From positions 1 through 64,000 of the forward strand of contig NZ_MPDJ01000010.1 of NCBI RefSeq assembly GCF_001881565.1: a DNA stretch of 64,000 nucleotides. Direction: 5' to 3'. Shown piece after piece: positions 32,279-41,012 of this stretch. Position 1 is the first letter of the stretch. Every line of letters begins with the position of its first letter. Source of the stretch: Eisenbergiella tayi. Lineage in GTDB: Bacteria > Bacillota > Clostridia > Lachnospirales > Lachnospiraceae. Below the pieces are notes generated by a model. It did not search any database. It was not told the DNA's origin and saw nothing but the letters and a program-made list of their open reading frames with translations. The position numbers and the translations under genes are program-made.

Positions 32279-34492
32279 TTATATAATTCTTTTAAACTTC
32301 TTTTCCAGCTCATACTTACTCATTGTTATGATAGTAGGCCTTCCATGAGGGCAATGATACGGATTTTCCAGCTTCAGCAGCTGATCCAGCAAAGCCTCCA
32401 TTTCCCTGAAGGACATGGTATGATTCCCCTTTACCGCGGATTTACATGCCATAGAAGCCAGCTTTTCCGCAATAACGGAAGGGGTTCCATGAGGCGGCTC
32501 TTCTTCCAGTTCATCCAGGATAGCTTCAATGAACTCCTTTTCGTAATGACCGTACAGGTCACAGGGGACCGAACGGACCGTATAGGCATTGCCGCCGAAC
32601 TCATCTATCTCAAAGCCCATCTGTGCAAAATAGGACTCATAGCGCTCCAGCAGATGGGCTTCCCTGGCTGAGAGGTTCAGGACAATCGGCGGAGTGAGCA
32701 TCTGGCTGTCCACTGTCCCGGTTTTCATCTTGTTGATCAGGGCTTCATACTTCACCTTTTCGTGGGCCGCATGCTGATCAATAAAAAGCAGCTTATCCTC
32801 ATACTGAGCCAGCCAGTAGGTATCGAACACCTGACCGAGTATCCGGAAGCTTTGCACCGCTTCCTTTGTCAGAAGCTTTTCTTCAAAAAGCTCCATCTGT
32901 TTGACATCCTGTACCTGGTACAGGCCTTCCTCTTCCCTAAGCATCTGGCTTAAACGTCTTGTTTCAAATGGCTGCGGAGCCTCCGGCCTGATGCGGACGG
33001 ACGGTGCCGGGGAGCTTTCGGGAGCTTCCGATTGAACAGAGGCTTCGGCTTTTTCCTGGTTTTCCGAATGGACAGCGACTTCGGCTTTTTCCTCGTTTTC
33101 TGGTTGGACAGAGGCTGGGAGGCTTGACAGTGATGGTTCTTCCGTCTGCTCCGGCTGAAACGATGTCTCCGGCACTTCCGGCGCAGGATTTTTTATTTCA
33201 GCCTGAATGATGGCCTCCGGTTGTTTTTCTGCCGCATGGAGCGCAGGAGCTGCCGCAGGCATTGCAGCGGCTTCTGCTTCCGTTGGATTTTGGGGGCTTT
33301 CCGAATTCACTGTTGAAGGCTGTTCAGCAACCGGCCTCATGGGCCTGGGAACATAAGCCGAAGCGGCTTCTTTATTCGGAGTCTCGTTACTTAGAGTTTC
33401 CTTATTCAGAATTTCTTTATCCAGACCTTCTTTATTCGCCGCCCCTTTATCCGGCCCCTTTTTCGTTTCCTTCCTGTCTTCCAGCGTCACATCCGGAATC
33501 ATTTCCCTGCGTCTGAGTGCTTCCCGCACTTTTTCTTCCAGAAAGGCATAAAGGCCGGGCTGATCATGGAACCGGATCTCCATTTTGGAAGGATGTACAT
33601 TCACATCAATCCGATCCGGATCAATTGTAAAATGAAGCAGTGCAAAGGGGAATTTATGCTGCATCAGATATGCCTTATATCCTGCCTCCAGCCCTTTGGA
33701 GAGCAAAGGGCTCTTAATATAACGTCCGTTTACAAAGAAGAACTCAAAGTTCCTGTTGGAACGCACAACAGACGGGCTTCCCAGGAAGCCTTCTATCTGC
33801 AGGCCCTCTGCCTGTGCTGAAAACGGAATCAGCTCCTTTATGATTTCCCGGCCATAGATACGGTACAGAATCTCTCTGATATCCCCGTTCCCGGAGGTAT
33901 GAAAACGAACCTGCCCGTTCATCATAAACTGGAAGGCAACTTCCGGACGGGAAAGTGCCATATGCTCCATCAGGTCAGAAATATAGCTTCCTTCCGTGGC
34001 ATAAGATTTCAGGAATTTTTTCCTTACGGGCGTATTGAAAAATAATTCCCTCACAATGATGGTGGTGCCCTCTGGCGCTCCCACCTCTGAAAATTCCCGT
34101 TCCTTTTCGCCCTCAAGACGGTAATGGATTCCGGTCAGTTCATCCCTGGTCTTGGTTATCAGCTCCACCATGGAAACCGCCGCTATGCTGGAAAGAGCCT
34201 CTCCCCTGAAGCCGAGGCTTTTTACCTGGTACAGATCCTCTACGGTACGGATTTTACTGGTGGCATGCCGGAAAAAAGCTTTCCGTACCTGTTCTTTTTC
34301 GATTCCGCCGCCATTATCTGTCACACGGATGAAGGAGCAGCCCCCTTCTTTTATTTCCACAGTCACCGCCCTGGCGCCTGCGTCCATGGCGTTCTCCACC
34401 AGCTCTTTTACCACGCTGGAGGGGCGCTCCACCACTTCGCCGGCGGCAATTTTGTCAATGGTACTGCTGTCAAGCAGCATGATTTCCGCCAT
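32279..34492 (-). CDS. mutL: DNA mismatch repair protein MutL
   Basis: A 737-residue GHKL ATPase with intact N-terminal motifs (VVKELVENAMDAGA, DNGGGI, GFRGEAL) and a C-terminal dimerisation and endonuclease domain. The endonuclease motif DQHA-x2-E-x4-E is present (FIDQHAAHEKVKYE), with ACKSAVKG and CPHGRP, so nicking activity is expected. Between them, roughly residues 343-550 (plus-strand bases about 32,970-33,480), is a long low-complexity linker with degenerate repeats rich in Asn-Lys-Glu, Glu-Lys-Ala-Glu and Pro. It follows mutS by 42 bp. Confidence 0.96.
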   Translation of the reverse strand: MAEIMLLDSSTIDKIAAGEVVERPSSVVKELVENAMDAGARAVTVEIKEGGCSFIRVTDNGGGIEKEQVRKAFFRHATSKIRTVEDLYQVKSLGFRGEALSSIAAVSMVELITKTRDELTGIHYRLEGEKEREFSEVGAPEGTTIIVRELFFNTPVRKKFLKSYATEGSYISDLMEHMALSRPEVAFQFMMNGQVRFHTSGNGDIREILYRIYGREIIKELIPFSAQAEGLQIEGFLGSPSVVRSNRNFEFFFVNGRYIKSPLLSKGLEAGYKAYLMQHKFPFALLHFTIDPDRIDVNVHPSKMEIRFHDQPGLYAFLEEKVREALRRREMIPDVTLEDRKETKKGPDKGAANKEGLDKEILNKETLSNETPNKEAASAYVPRPMRPVAEQPSTVNSESPQNPTEAEAAAMPAAAPALHAAEKQPEAIIQAEIKNPAPEVPETSFQPEQTEEPSLSSLPASVQPENEEKAEVAVHSENQEKAEASVQSEAPESSPAPSVRIRPEAPQPFETRRLSQMLREEEGLYQVQDVKQMELFEEKLLTKEAVQSFRILGQVFDTYWLAQYEDKLLFIDQHAAHEKVKYEALINKMKTGTVDSQMLTPPIVLNLSAREAHLLERYESYFAQMGFEIDEFGGNAYTVRSVPCDLYGHYEKEFIEAILDELEEEPPHGTPSVIAEKLASMACKSAVKGNHTMSFREMEALLDQLLKLENPYHCPHGRPTIITMSKYELEKKFKRII

Positions 34493-34534
34493 ATTATGCT
34501 TCCTTTCCTTTCAAAAGCCTTGCCTTTTTATCAT

Positions 34535-37183
34535 TTACCATCTGTTTTTCAGTTTATTCTGCAGGCGGTACAATGTATTGAGGGCATCCAGCGGGGTCAT
34601 AGTGCTTACTTCCACATTCTTCAGTTCTTCCAGCACATCCGCGTCCGTAACGGTATCAAACAGGGATATCTGATCCAGATCCAGTTCATCATAATGCTCC
34701 TGCTTTTTGGAAGGGGCATTGTTTTCCGCTATGGATATGCTCTGCACCTTTTCGGTTATGTCGTTGTCACTCAGCTGTTCCACAATTTCCTTGGCCCGGT
34801 CAATGACCAAATCCGGGACGCCTGCCAGTCTGGCCACCTGAATTCCGTAACTCTTATCCGCGCCGCCTTTGATGATTTTACGGAGGAAAACAATATCATC
34901 CCCCTTTTCCTTTACGGCGATACAATAATTGTTTACATTGCTCATTTTGCCTTCCAGCTCAGTCAGCTCGTGATAGTGGGTTGCAAACAGAGTCTTGGCA
35001 CCCAGCAGCTTCCTGTTGCTGATATGCTCAATCACCGCCCACGCAATGCTGAGTCCGTCAAAGGTCGAGGTACCCCTGCCGATCTCATCAAGTATCAGAA
35101 GGCTGTTTCTGGTGGCATTACGCAGAATATTAGCCACCTCACTCATTTCCACCATAAAGGTACTCTGACCGCTTGCCAGATCATCCGATGCCCCCACACG
35201 GGTAAAAATACGATCCACGATTCCGATATCGGCCTGCCTTGCAGGAACAAAGCTTCCGATCTGCGCCATGAGCACGATAAGCGCAGTCTGCCGCATATAT
35301 GTGGATTTTCCCGCCATGTTGGGGCCTGTAATAACAGCAATCTGACGGGTATTGTTGTCCAGATGAGTGTCATTGGGGATGAACATATCATGCTCAATCA
35401 TTTTTTCCACCACCGGATGGCGGCCGTCTTTTATGTGTATCAGTCCCTTTTCGTTCAACTTGGGCCTGGTATACTGGTTCTGCTCCGCCACCAGGGAAAA
35501 AGAACAGAAAACATCCAGTCTTGCCACGGCCTTTGCCGTTGTCTGGATCCTTTCGATTTCACCCGCTATCTGATCTCTGATTTCACAGAACAAATCATAT
35601 TCCAGGGTACAAAGCTTGTCCTCGGCATTTAAGATCGTATCCTCAAGCTCTTTAAGACGCGGGGTGGTATAACGTTCCGCATTGGTAAGAGTCTGTTTCC
35701 TGACATAATCCTCAGGGACCATGTTCAGATAGGATTTGGTCACTTCCAGATAATAGCCGAATACCTTGTTGTATTTTACCCGGAGGTTCTTGATCCCGGT
35801 TCGTTCTCTTTCTGTATTTTCCAAATCCGCAAGCCAGTTCTTTCCTTCCGTCTTGGCCCTGCGCAAGGTATCAATGTCTTCATTATACCCTTCCCGGATC
35901 ATACCGCCCTCCCGGATGGTTATGGGCGGTTCCTCTTCTATGGATTCCCCTATCAGCGCAAAAAGGTCCTCGAGCCCGTCAATTTCTTCTTCTATTTTCT
36001 GGTTGGCCGCACCGGGCAGCTCCTTTAATACGGTTTTGATATGAGGCAGCATTTCCATGGAATTGCGGAAAGCGATCAAATCCCTGGGGTTAGCCGTCTT
36101 ATAGCTTACCTTTCCCAACAGTCTTTCCAGGTCATAGATGGGATTCAGATATTCCCTCAGCTCATCCCTCGCAAGAGGATTATTGCAGAAGGCCTCAACT
36201 GCATCCAGCCGTTCTTCCATTTCCGTTTTATGTATCAGCGGCTGCTCCAGGAAGCTGCGCAGCATTCTTGCCCCCATGGCTGTTTTGGTTTTATCCAGTA
36301 CCCAGAGAAGGGAGCCTCTCTTTTGCTTCTCCCGGAGAGTTTCGGTAAGCTCCAGATTCCTTCTGGTGGAACTGTCCAAAAGCATATAGCGGTTTGTAAG
36401 ATAAGGCTCGATATGAGTAAAATGGCTTAACGGTATTTTCTGAGTATCATATAAATAGGAAAGAAGTGCTCCGGCCGCTATGACCCCATTAGGGAATTCA
36501 TCCACTCCAAGCCCCGACAGGGAATTGACCCCGAAATGCTTCAGGAGGCACTTTCTGCACAAATCATCATCAAAATAATGAGGCTCCAGAGAATATATGG
36601 CAATGCCCAGCCGCTCCTTCAGATCCTCAAGCTCCACGCCGCTGACCAGAAAAGCATCATTACATATGATTTCCGAGGGCATGTATTTCATAATTTCATC
36701 CAGCAGCTTCCTGTTATCCTCAACCTCTGTCAAAAGATAATCGCCTGTGGTGACATCTGCTACAGAGATGCCGGTTTTTCCCGCAAAATAAGCGATGCAC
36801 ATGAGAAAATTATTTTTATTCTCTTCCAGGGACTGGATATTCAGGTTGGTGCCGGGAGTGACTATACGCACCACTTCCCGCTTGACAAGCCCCTTTGCCA
36901 GCTTCGGATCCTCCACCTGCTCACAGATGGCAACCTTATACCCCTTGCTTACAAGACGGCTCAAATAGCCCTCCACCGCATGATAAGGAACGCCGCACAT
37001 GGGGGCGCGTTCTTCCATGCCGCAGTTCTTTCCGGTAAGCGTAAGTTCAAGCTCTTTGGATACCGTAAGCGCATCCTCAAAAAACATTTCGTAGAAGTCT
37101 CCGAGACGATAGAAAAGAATACAGTCTGCATACTGCCTTTTCGTCTCCATATATTGCTGCATCATCGGCGTCATTTCTGCCAT
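34535..37183 (-). CDS. mutS: DNA mismatch repair protein MutS
   Basis: An 882-residue mismatch sensor. The mismatch-recognition motif GDFYEMFFEDA is at the N-terminus; Walker A GPNMAGKST, ATLLILDEIGRGTSTFDG (Walker B) and the C-terminal helical segment ending KLKNRW follow. Length fits MutS1. It heads the mutS-mutL-miaA unit, with a promoter of good fit 56 bp upstream. GAGAAACGT precedes the ATG. Confidence 0.97.
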   Translation of the reverse strand: MAEMTPMMQQYMETKRQYADCILFYRLGDFYEMFFEDALTVSKELELTLTGKNCGMEERAPMCGVPYHAVEGYLSRLVSKGYKVAICEQVEDPKLAKGLVKREVVRIVTPGTNLNIQSLEENKNNFLMCIAYFAGKTGISVADVTTGDYLLTEVEDNRKLLDEIMKYMPSEIICNDAFLVSGVELEDLKERLGIAIYSLEPHYFDDDLCRKCLLKHFGVNSLSGLGVDEFPNGVIAAGALLSYLYDTQKIPLSHFTHIEPYLTNRYMLLDSSTRRNLELTETLREKQKRGSLLWVLDKTKTAMGARMLRSFLEQPLIHKTEMEERLDAVEAFCNNPLARDELREYLNPIYDLERLLGKVSYKTANPRDLIAFRNSMEMLPHIKTVLKELPGAANQKIEEEIDGLEDLFALIGESIEEEPPITIREGGMIREGYNEDIDTLRRAKTEGKNWLADLENTERERTGIKNLRVKYNKVFGYYLEVTKSYLNMVPEDYVRKQTLTNAERYTTPRLKELEDTILNAEDKLCTLEYDLFCEIRDQIAGEIERIQTTAKAVARLDVFCSFSLVAEQNQYTRPKLNEKGLIHIKDGRHPVVEKMIEHDMFIPNDTHLDNNTRQIAVITGPNMAGKSTYMRQTALIVLMAQIGSFVPARQADIGIVDRIFTRVGASDDLASGQSTFMVEMSEVANILRNATRNSLLILDEIGRGTSTFDGLSIAWAVIEHISNRKLLGAKTLFATHYHELTELEGKMSNVNNYCIAVKEKGDDIVFLRKIIKGGADKSYGIQVARLAGVPDLVIDRAKEIVEQLSDNDITEKVQSISIAENNAPSKKQEHYDELDLDQISLFDTVTDADVLEELKNVEVSTMTPLDALNTLYRLQNKLKNRW

Positions 37184-37238
37184 GTTTTACGTTTCTCCTT
37201 TGCATTTCCCAATAAAATCCGCAAACGTACATCAATAA

Positions 37239-37267
37239 AATATAGCACAATTTGGCTAAAATGTAAA
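37239..37267 (-). promoter_or_regulatory. Promoter of mutS
   Basis: On the minus strand TTTACA (37262-37267) and TATATT (37239-37244) are spaced by 17 bp. The predicted start gives a leader of about 50 bases before the mutS ATG. Confidence 0.7.
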
Positions 37268-37370
37268 TCGTAAGAAACGTCGTATACAGCAGTTTTCCCC
37301 GCCCGGCACCATGTATCCGCCCGCCGTCCTCAATACCTTCCCGCTGTGTGAATCCCTAAAAATGCATAAT

Positions 37371-37595
37371 AAAAAACAGTTCTGCACAACATCGGCAAAA
37401 CTGCTTTCTTACTCATTCCCTGAACCCGGAAGCTATGTGGGTTTGTTGAGAATATTTGATGCAACAGCTTGGAATAGATAATACATTTTGGGGGAATGAT
37501 ATCAAATAAACAATTTTTATTAATTGTTACTCCAATGTTCTCTGCACTATATTCTCAACCCACAATATGCAGCATCCCTGTATCCGGAATGCAAC
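37371..37595 (-). ncRNA. Candidate structured small RNA with its own terminator
   Basis: About 225 nt with no credible gene. A TATAAT box sits at 37602-37607. The RNA can pair CAUUCC near its 5' end with GGAAUG near its 3' end, then GUGGGUUGAGAAUAU with AUAUUCUCAACAAACCCAC (10 and 6 bp around a 4-base bulge). Inside, GUGCA pairs with UGCAU and UUGGA with UCCAA, leading to a hairpin AACAAUU/AAUUGUU and one with CAUU/AAUG around CCCCCAA. It ends in a terminator, CAGTTTTGC/GCAGAACTG (37377-37403), followed by six T. It was not assigned to a known family; a rod-like 6S RNA is possible but the branched tip argues against it. Confidence 0.62.
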
Positions 37596-37601
37596 AAATG
37601 C

Positions 37602-37671
37602 ATTATAACACACTTTTTGTTAAAATGGTGCACAAAAATGAATTTTATTTCATTTACTACTAAAAAGTAGT
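37602..37671 (-). promoter_or_regulatory. Upstream region of the small RNA candidate: -10 box and dyad
   Basis: A perfect minus-strand TATAAT at 37602-37607 lacks a good -35 hexamer at the usual spacing. The dyad ACTACT-AAAA-AGTAGT (37656-37671) is centred about 60 bp upstream of the -10, where an activator could bind. The adjacent LytTR regulator is one candidate. Confidence 0.45.
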
Positions 37672-37747
37672 GTTCTCACGTAACGGACATATGTTTTTCT
37701 GTTACACATTGTTTCATTTTTCAGAAAAGTATGCCGACTCATTATTT

Positions 37748-38503
37748 TTATACGCCATACTGTTTTTTCGGATATTTATTTCCGAGATAGCGGGCGAAGG
37801 CTTTATGGAATTCTTCTTTGCGGGACCGGGAGATCGTGAGGGCTGTCCCGTCCATCAGAACAAGCAGGTTTCCCTCCACTTTTGCCACATATTTCAGGTT
37901 TACTACATAACTGTTGTGGGCATAGGCGAAATTATGCATCTCCAGGCCGGCATAAATATCGGCGAGACGGGAATTACAGTTTATGGGAGACTCGTTTTTT
38001 TCCTGATTCAGCCAAATCTGACAGCCTCTTTTTTTCAGGGAAATATAAAGGATTCTGTCGGTATCAAGCTGCATCATTTTTCCCTTATAAAAAGCCGTGA
38101 GGTACACATGCTTCTTCCGTTCCGCCGCCTTTTTCAAAATGGCGGACATATCCTCCCGTCCTTTGGAAAGCAGCTCCTGTTTCAGGAGATAACGATAGGG
38201 ATAGACCTTAAACATTTCCGGCGTGGGGACAGCCACTCCGGTAACAAAAACCAATACGGCATTCCTGTTCTGGCTTCGGAAAGCGAAGGCAGTCTCCTGT
38301 CCGTCCATTCCTTCCATCTGGATATCCAGAAAGAGAATATCATGTTCTGAAAGAATATCCTCCATCAAATTCTCACCGGAAGAATATTCCTGAATATGTA
38401 CAGGTATTCCCATATCATCAGCGGTCTTTTTCACAAGCTGGGACAAAATATTCCTGTCAGCCTGGGAATCATCACAAACCGCTACCTTAAGCTCCGTTTC
38501 CAC
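37748..38503 (-). CDS. LytTR-family response regulator (AgrA-like)
   Basis: A 251-residue regulator: a receiver domain (acidic pocket CDD at residues 10-12, phosphoacceptor Asp in ILFLDIQMEGMDG) and a C-terminal LytTR DNA-binding domain (FAYAHNSYVVNLKYVAKVEG). The start is GTG at 38503 with AAAGGAAAA upstream. It follows its sensor kinase by 40 bp. LytTR proteins bind pairs of direct repeats; its target is unknown. Related systems respond to peptides, but no agrB or agrD gene lies nearby. Confidence 0.9.
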   Translation of the reverse strand: METELKVAVCDDSQADRNILSQLVKKTADDMGIPVHIQEYSSGENLMEDILSEHDILFLDIQMEGMDGQETAFAFRSQNRNAVLVFVTGVAVPTPEMFKVYPYRYLLKQELLSKGREDMSAILKKAAERKKHVYLTAFYKGKMMQLDTDRILYISLKKRGCQIWLNQEKNESPINCNSRLADIYAGLEMHNFAYAHNSYVVNLKYVAKVEGNLLVLMDGTALTISRSRKEEFHKAFARYLGNKYPKKQYGV

Positions 38504-38543
38504 ATCATTTTCCCTTTCCTTTCCCTTTTCCCGATACCCATCC

Positions 38544-39878
38544 TCAGCCCGCCTGACGGGGCGGAACGGACAGACAGACCGTTACACAAAAGGTATTTGT
38601 ATGTACATCAAAATCTATGAGGCCGTGATTGCTCTCTATCAGCTTTTTCACATGCTTCAGGCCTATCCCGTGACGCGTCCGATCCGCCTTTGCCGTAAGG
38701 AATATTCCCTGACCGCTGACCTGACCGCTGACCGCTTTGTTTATACAGCTGTTTTCCAGCCGGATAACTGCATAGCTGCGATCGGTATCCATGAACATTT
38801 TGAGTTCTATGCTCCGTTCCCCTTCCGGACATCGTTCCCCAGCCTCCAGGGAATTATCCAGCAGATTGCTCATGATACTGATAAAATCATAATCCTTTAT
38901 ATTTCCTGCCCGGAATCCTGGTTCAACAAAAATATCCATGGATATTCCCTTTGAATCAGCCCTTCGCTTTTTTTCATTCAGAATAAAATTCAATATGCCG
39001 TTTGCGGAATAATGGGTCTCCTCCGCCCTGGAGATATCAGCATGGATATCCCTGACAATTTCCTGGATTTTATCGTCCTGATTTTCTCCTGCCAGATAGC
39101 TGAGAGTATTCAGATATCTGTTAATATCGTGCAGCACCTGTCGGTAATTCTGGGTGACGCGTTCCAGCTGGGCATAGTTTTCTGTCTCCATGCGGTTCTT
39201 CTGCTGCAGAAGCTTCTGTTCCGTTATCTGGGTCTGCATCTGCACATTCCTGTTATAGATTTCAAGAATCACTATATTAAAGACCGCGAGCAATGCACAG
39301 ATAACCGTCAGCATCAGCCTTTCCACCGCCGTAACAGCCACATCTGCATAAAGAGTCACCTGATAAACAATCCGGATCAGCAGAAGGGATAACGCCGGAC
39401 ACAGCAGAAACGGGAGGGGGACCGAAGCCTCTTTATTCTGCCGCCTTCCCTGCATGAGACGGATAACGGCATATACCAGCAGAATCGCAAACAGCTTGGC
39501 GGCAAGTATCACGACGAATTTTCCGGCATTCATATCCGGTATGATATATCTTCCTCCATAACCGGCACCTATTACAATATCCTCACAGAAAATAACAATA
39601 AGGATCTCAATAATATTAAAGTACAGCAGCTGTCTCCGGTTTCCTTCGAACAGATAAAGGGCTGATATCATGTATATGAAAACAGTCCCTGCCAGATTGA
39701 CAGGAACATTCCCCACGCAATTGACAAGTGACATGAAAATAAGAATAACAGCTCTCATTCCAATACGCTGCGCAGTACTGTTAACCCTGTAATTGAAGAA
39801 GCTTCTCATAAACAGGTTCCATATATAGCATTCCAGAACATTGGTCAGTATAATAACGGACATTTCTTCCAGACCCAT
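38544..39878 (-). CDS. GHKL-domain sensor histidine kinase (AgrC-like)
   Basis: A 444-residue kinase with six or so N-terminal transmembrane helices (to about residue 205), a coiled coil (MQTQITEQKLLQQKNRMETENYA in register), the phosphorylation site QVLHDINRYLNTL and a GHKL ATPase domain with the N box NLLDNSLEAGE and a late HGIGLKHVKKLIE. This is the AgrC/HPK10 type. ATGAGGAC precedes the ATG. It is divergent from the 40,025 gene and co-transcribed with the LytTR regulator. Confidence 0.9.
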   Translation of the reverse strand: MGLEEMSVIILTNVLECYIWNLFMRSFFNYRVNSTAQRIGMRAVILIFMSLVNCVGNVPVNLAGTVFIYMISALYLFEGNRRQLLYFNIIEILIVIFCEDIVIGAGYGGRYIIPDMNAGKFVVILAAKLFAILLVYAVIRLMQGRRQNKEASVPLPFLLCPALSLLLIRIVYQVTLYADVAVTAVERLMLTVICALLAVFNIVILEIYNRNVQMQTQITEQKLLQQKNRMETENYAQLERVTQNYRQVLHDINRYLNTLSYLAGENQDDKIQEIVRDIHADISRAEETHYSANGILNFILNEKKRRADSKGISMDIFVEPGFRAGNIKDYDFISIMSNLLDNSLEAGERCPEGERSIELKMFMDTDRSYAVIRLENSCINKAVSGQVSGQGIFLTAKADRTRHGIGLKHVKKLIESNHGLIDFDVHTNTFCVTVCLSVPPRQAG

Positions 39879-39953
39879 ATCTAGTCCTCATTTCCTTCCT
39901 GATGTTAATATATGCAAATTTTTCCCCTAAGGCTGCATTTTTTTCCGATCGGG

Positions 39954-39982
39954 TTGCTTATTTCCATGAATTCTTTCATAAT
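39954..39982 (+). promoter_or_regulatory. Promoter of the 40,025-40,956 gene pair
   Basis: TTGCTT (39954-39959) and CATAAT (39977-39982) are spaced by 17 bp. The predicted start leaves a leader of about 35 bases before the AGGAGG ribosome site. Confidence 0.65.
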
Positions 39983-40024
39983 TCTAATATCTTATTTATG
40001 AATGACTGAGGAGGAATTATTAAA

Positions 40025-40486
40025 ATGAAAAAACAATGGACGGTAACCGCAGCTGATGGAATGAATCATGTTATTGAATACAAGGGACGCAGCCTTCTTG
40101 TTGACGGCCAGAAGTACCCGCTGAAATCATCTAACTGGTTTATTCAGCTGATCGATTATGCCATCAATTTCGGAGAAACCCAGTGCCGTCTTGTGGTTAT
40201 GGGAAATAAAGTGGACCTGGCTGTTAACGGCCGGTACCTGGGAAGCGGCGAACCTTATCAGCCTATTGCCAGCCTGCCTGTATACGTATCCGTTCTCGCA
40301 GGTATCAGCTGTGTGCTCGGCTTTTTGATGAACAGCTGGCTGGGGCTCTGCCTTGGCGTACTTATCGGAGTTATGTATTTTAACCTGGCTCTTAAGAAGA
40401 AAAATGGTATCATCGTAGTCGCTTTCATCATCGCTTCCATTCTTCAGGTTGCTTTGGGAATCGGCGTTGCTTTCCTTCTTTCCTGA
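40025..40486 (+). CDS. Hypothetical membrane protein, 153 residues
   Basis: The N-terminal 85 residues look like a small cytoplasmic beta domain (VIEYKGRSLLVDGQKYPLKS), followed by three closely packed transmembrane helices (about 88-152). No family was recognised with confidence. GAGGAGG precedes the ATG. The gene pairs with the DUF4190-like gene 24 bp downstream and reads away from the sensor kinase. Confidence 0.75.
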   Translation: MKKQWTVTAADGMNHVIEYKGRSLLVDGQKYPLKSSNWFIQLIDYAINFGETQCRLVVMGNKVDLAVNGRYLGSGEPYQPIASLPVYVSVLAGISCVLGFLMNSWLGLCLGVLIGVMYFNLALKKKNGIIVVAFIIASILQVALGIGVAFLLS

Positions 40487-40509
40487 TCGAACATAGGAGT
40501 ATGATTTAA

Positions 40510-40956
40510 ATGGATAATTATAATTATCAGCCTGATAATAACCAAAGCTTTCAAAACGAATATCCCCAGGGGGCTCCGGTTCCCGGGCAGCCGCAGCCGG
40601 GCCAGATGCCTGGCGGGCAGAATCCTTATTACAACAATCCCCAGGGCGGCGTTTATCCCGGCCAGGGAAATAATCAGCCATATCAGGGTTATCAGGGGCC
40701 GGTGGTTATCAACCAGCTGGAACATAAAAAAGATAACCTGGCCGTATGTTCGCTCGTATTCGGTATCATGGGCGGAATATTCTGCTGGATACTCGTTATC
40801 CCTCTCGTATGCAGTATAGCAGGCCTTATAATGGGGATTATAAGCCTGATAAAAACAGGCCAGCATACGGGACTGGCACTGGGAGGCGTAATTGTTTCGG
40901 CAATCAGCCTCGTCATCAGCGTTGTTTTTACTCTGCTTTACATCGTTCTGATATAA
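40510..40956 (+). CDS. DUF4190-type membrane protein with Pro/Gly/Gln-rich N-terminus
   Basis: A 148-residue protein. Residues about 1-70 are a disordered tail rich in Pro, Gly, Gln and Asn (PGQPQPGQMPGGQNPYYNN). Residues 75-148 contain two transmembrane helices in the DUF4190 pattern (NLAVCSLVFGIMGGIFCWI, then LALGGVIVSAISLVISVVF). Function is unknown. It follows the 153-residue gene and ends at a strong terminator. Confidence 0.85.
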   Translation: MDNYNYQPDNNQSFQNEYPQGAPVPGQPQPGQMPGGQNPYYNNPQGGVYPGQGNNQPYQGYQGPVVINQLEHKKDNLAVCSLVFGIMGGIFCWILVIPLVCSIAGLIMGIISLIKTGQHTGLALGGVIVSAISLVISVVFTLLYIVLI

Positions 40957-40981
40957 GAAATTCATTATTCAAAGCAATATG

Positions 40982-41003
40982 GCCGGGAGCAAAAGCTCCC
41001 GGC
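40982..41003 (+). terminator. Terminator after the DUF4190 gene
   Basis: GCCGGGAGC and GCTCCCGGC form a perfect 9-bp stem with an AAAA loop, followed on the plus strand by TGTCTTTCTTT. It also lies just past the end of the minus-strand gene at 41,013. Confidence 0.88.
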
Positions 41004-41012
41004 TGTCTTTCT

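Noticed and set aside
34124..35632. Long open frames opposite mutL/mutS (and opposite PBP2 at 25,034-26,053)
   Set aside because: They lie antisense to well-supported genes, lack ribosome sites and give implausible Cys/His/Phe-rich translations; shadows of the real coding strand.
37437..37490. A 17-codon frame (MYYLFQAVASNILNKPT) inside the RNA candidate as a possible signal peptide gene
   Set aside because: No ribosome site, no AgrD-type motif and no AgrB partner; likely chance within a structured RNA.
37436..37564. Inverted ends TGTGGGTT...GAGAATAT suggesting a 129-bp MITE
   Set aside because: The repeat sits inside a longer nested pairing scheme with an outer stem, a -10 box and a terminator, and no target-site duplication is visible; a structured RNA explains it better.
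37371..37595. Assigning the RNA candidate as 6S RNA
   Set aside because: Length and closing stem fit, but the inner part folds into two separate hairpins rather than a rod with a central bubble, and no family search could be run.
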